In this document: one piece after another, positions 61,587 through 64,000 of the stretch | Layout: each line of letters opens with the position of its first letter | Position numbering within the stretch: the first letter of the stretch is position 1 | DNA from: Asterias rubens | Lineage: Eukaryota; Echinodermata; Asteroidea; Forcipulatida; Asteriidae | Length of the DNA stretch: 64,000 nucleotides | Direction of reading: 5' to 3' | Assembly: GCF_902459465.1 (NCBI RefSeq) | Contig: NC_047075.1 | Location: forward strand, 13,509,119-13,573,118 | Position numbers and translations under genes: made by a program | The notes under the pieces: generated by a model | What the model was told of the DNA's origin: nothing | What the model saw: only the letters and a program-made list of their open reading frames with translations | Database searches by the model: none

Positions 61587-62501
61587 AAATATATAAAGTA
61601 GTATGCTCGAAGCAAATGATGAATTGAAATTGAATGTGCCATAAATACCACTAACAAGGCAAACACTATATGCCCCTTCGCATAAAAATGAAAACATAAG
61701 ATAATTGTTTGTACATATATATAAATAAATACCAGCGTTGTTTTTAAATGATCTAAAAAATTATTCATGTTCTGCAAATAAAATCTGTTGTCTTTTTTCG
61801 GAGGCCCTTTTTTCTTAATTAAAATAAAATTTGACCGCCTTCACCAATGCAATGTGTCCTTTTCTTTATTACCTCTTATCAATTGCAATTTCTAGGCCCC
61901 TACCCTCCCTACCCTACTTTATTATTTCATAACATTATTTAAATTCAGAAAACTTTATAATAATTATAAAATAGTACAGTAGGCCTATGCAATTCATAAT
62001 TTTAAAATAAATCCAAACTGTATTTAAATCGATGTTGGTTGAAGGTGAATATCAATATAATGTGGGCAAGATCATAAGAAAGATCAGAGCAGAGAGGGAC
62101 AAAGACTCTGAAAATATAAACATGCCCGTATTGTGACTGTCTGGGCTCATGAAGCATGCATAAACCCATGCATTAAAAACCCACCCCATGTATTAACTAC
62201 ACGTACATTGCACATGTACATACACGAAAAGCTACCTACAGCGTGTACCGCATCACTGTGTACACACACAAAACGTGCGTTTTGTACGTGTTGTTATTAT
62301 GTGGTTCACGAAACTAAAAATATGACCATTTTCAATCATCCGTAATCATCGGTATTTATGTTGGCCCTTTCTTACCTTTGGGATAAAATGACTCTTGAAA
62401 ACGTTATCCAACCATATCAGCCATTCCATGGTATTTGCGCTTCACAATCAGTCCGCAGTGCGTGCGTTAATGAGGTCAAATCCCGAGTTTTATCTGCACA
62501 G
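61587..62501. other. No gene recognised
   Basis: This is AT-rich DNA 3' of the RAG1-like gene. The open frames here lack motifs. I searched by eye for an inverted copy of 57040-57120 and did not find one. Confidence 0.5.
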
Positions 62502-64000
62502 CCAACGTGCAGAAGCGACTGCGCGATTTGCGCGATGAACTGCGAGAGTTCGACGACCCTTTTTGCACACGGCACGATGCTCACATGCTTCAGGTGGCAC
62601 ACAAGATGGCGTGGTAAGTACACGTAGAATATTTTTCCGAGTCAAATGATACCAAATTTGTTAAGTTTCTATGACTTTATAGCCCTTTTTTTTACCACTG
62701 AACATTTTGTATAGTGTCAGGATTGACTTGGGGTAGTTTTTGGTTTGCAGCGCCCTGACCCAGCTAAATAAAAAGAGAAAATAAAACCACTAAACATCGA
62801 AAGATTAAAGTGTAAGCTATCGTTTGGTATATTATTTGACGTGTGGCGAAGGCAATGTAGGATCGTAATGCACTTTTGCTTTTCGCGAGATTTCTTGTTT
62901 TGTGACCGATTTTACCGTGCACGTTTTCACACGCATGGCTGTTGTTGTCGGCTGCTTCGTGTTTTGAGAGTACTGATGACTGTTCTGAACTAATTAATTT
63001 AATGTATTTTTGTTTATAGCGCCCAGCTACTGTCCAACTGAGCTAGCCTATTATTATTATTATTTTTTAGGGCCTACAAGTACATGTACTATGTAGGTCT
63101 TTAATTATAAATAGTATTTAATAAAAAAAAAATGTTTTAATTGGTTTGTGGTGGATATTTGGATTCTCCATTTGTTAACTGTTAATTAGGCCTACACAAG
63201 CATGACAAGGTCAAGGAGTAAGGACAATACATTGGTTTCAATATTTATTATTAATTTATAATAATTTTTTTTAGGCCCTGAGTCAAAGCTCAATTAACTC
63301 AATTAAAATTTCATTGTGTGCAATTACACGGCATGTCATGTTTATTATGGAACCTATTTTATTTAGCCCTACTACATGAGATTAGTCCAACTTGAACATT
63401 TAGTTGCAATTTAATCATGATCCCTCCATCAGTTTGAGGGCGACTTCGGACGGCCTTGGTCTCAGCCTCGGCCTCGCTATGTAATGACAATCGAGGAGGC
63501 TGTTAGTGTTAGGGGATTGAGTAGTTGGTTCTATTTTTAAAATGTATGGATTGATTGCTGGTTGGGTTAAACTAGATTAAATTTGTTCTACCTTTTTCAC
63601 TACTCCTTTTTTTTTCAAAATGTACTTTTGTTGACAATTTTTATTTTTATTTGTTTGATTATTACAGGTTAGGCCGACCTCTGAAATGGCCAGACCCACA
63701 GCTACCATCCCAACAGCCTGTGTTTGGACCACCTCGAAAGATTAGTGCTCTGATATTGGGTGACTCCCTTACTAAATACTTGGGGGAGAACTTTGACAGT
63801 TGCCTGTTGAGCCCAGACGTGCACACTCGTCGAGGGGCAACTGTGCAAATTCTTCGTCAGTATGTTATTAATAACGCCCATCAGTTGCATACTGCTGACG
63901 TTATATTTTTGCATGTCGGAACAAATAACCTTGAACAGGGCTTCCTTCACAGCAACATCCAAGCCTACAGGAGACTACTTACCACTGTAAGGGAAAACTT
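62502..64000 (+). CDS. SGNH/GDSL-hydrolase gene, partial at window end
   Basis: Two exons join in phase: 62502-62613 (KRLRDLRDELREFDDPF, HDAHMLQVAHKMA) and 63668 to the window edge. The second encodes ALILGDSLTKYLGE (block I with nucleophile Ser) and FLHVGTNNLEQG (block III Asn). The D-x-x-H block would lie beyond the window. The splice sites are good (GTAAGT donor at 62614; TTACAG acceptor). A stop sits upstream of the first exon, so at least one more 5' exon or a cryptic start is needed. It is not the Ngaro hydrolase: strand, exons and sequence differ. It may be a host gene or element cargo. Confidence 0.65.

Overview
The window looks like part of an invertebrate deuterostome genome, most likely an echinoderm and probably a sea star. 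Genes are split by GT/AG introns. The intergenic DNA is AT-rich. It holds a Ngaro retrotransposon carrying an SGNH hydrolase gene, and a short interspersed repeat ending in AGGCAGTGGACAC that I associate with sea-star genomes (from memory, not searched). Almost everything recognisable belongs to transposable elements. I found no conserved single-copy host gene, no tRNA, no rRNA and no CRISPR.

Layout. 1-1150: gene-free, with a 40-bp tandem repeat. About 1180-9463: a decayed gypsy (Ty3-like) LTR element with no 5' LTR. Its 3' part, 3' LTR and some flanking DNA are repeated as an exact 3733-bp tandem duplication. It sits next to a hAT-like transposase remnant (9571-9722). 10398-15107: a Harbinger element with 19-bp inverted ends, a broken transposase (minus) and a broken Myb/MADF partner (plus). 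15921-16579: a P-element (THAP9-like) transposase remnant. 20300-21440: a 56-58 bp satellite split by an 872-bp TA-inserting MITE. 22400-23740: a Kolobok-like transposase remnant (minus).

The centre (about 25.2-54.6 kb) is, in my reading, one giant DNA transposon. Its terminal inverted repeats are about 555 bp long and begin GGGCGGCCAAAAGGGCC. It carries two convergent multi-exon genes. One, on the plus strand, encodes an 11-exon, about 667-aa HECT-type E3 ubiquitin ligase with a UBZ-like zinc finger, and it is fully open. The other, on the minus strand, encodes a five-exon HTH plus integrase-type DDE transposase with a frameshift at the first catalytic aspartate. The left end has been duplicated in tandem. 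A complete Ngaro tyrosine-recombinase retrotransposon (46.7-53.45 kb), with textbook split direct repeats, sits inside intron 1 of the transposase gene.

To the right are a truncated LINE (54.86-57.05 kb) and a ten-exon gene (57.67-61.59 kb). The gene product starts with a RAG1-like zinc region (CxxC pairs, C3HC4 RING, C2H2 finger), followed by a DDE-like core quite unlike the RAG1 core, which resembles the N-RAG-TP type of mobile element. The window ends inside a second, unrelated SGNH-hydrolase gene (62.5-64 kb). The two features most worth following up are the HECT-bearing giant transposon and the RAG1-N-terminus gene.
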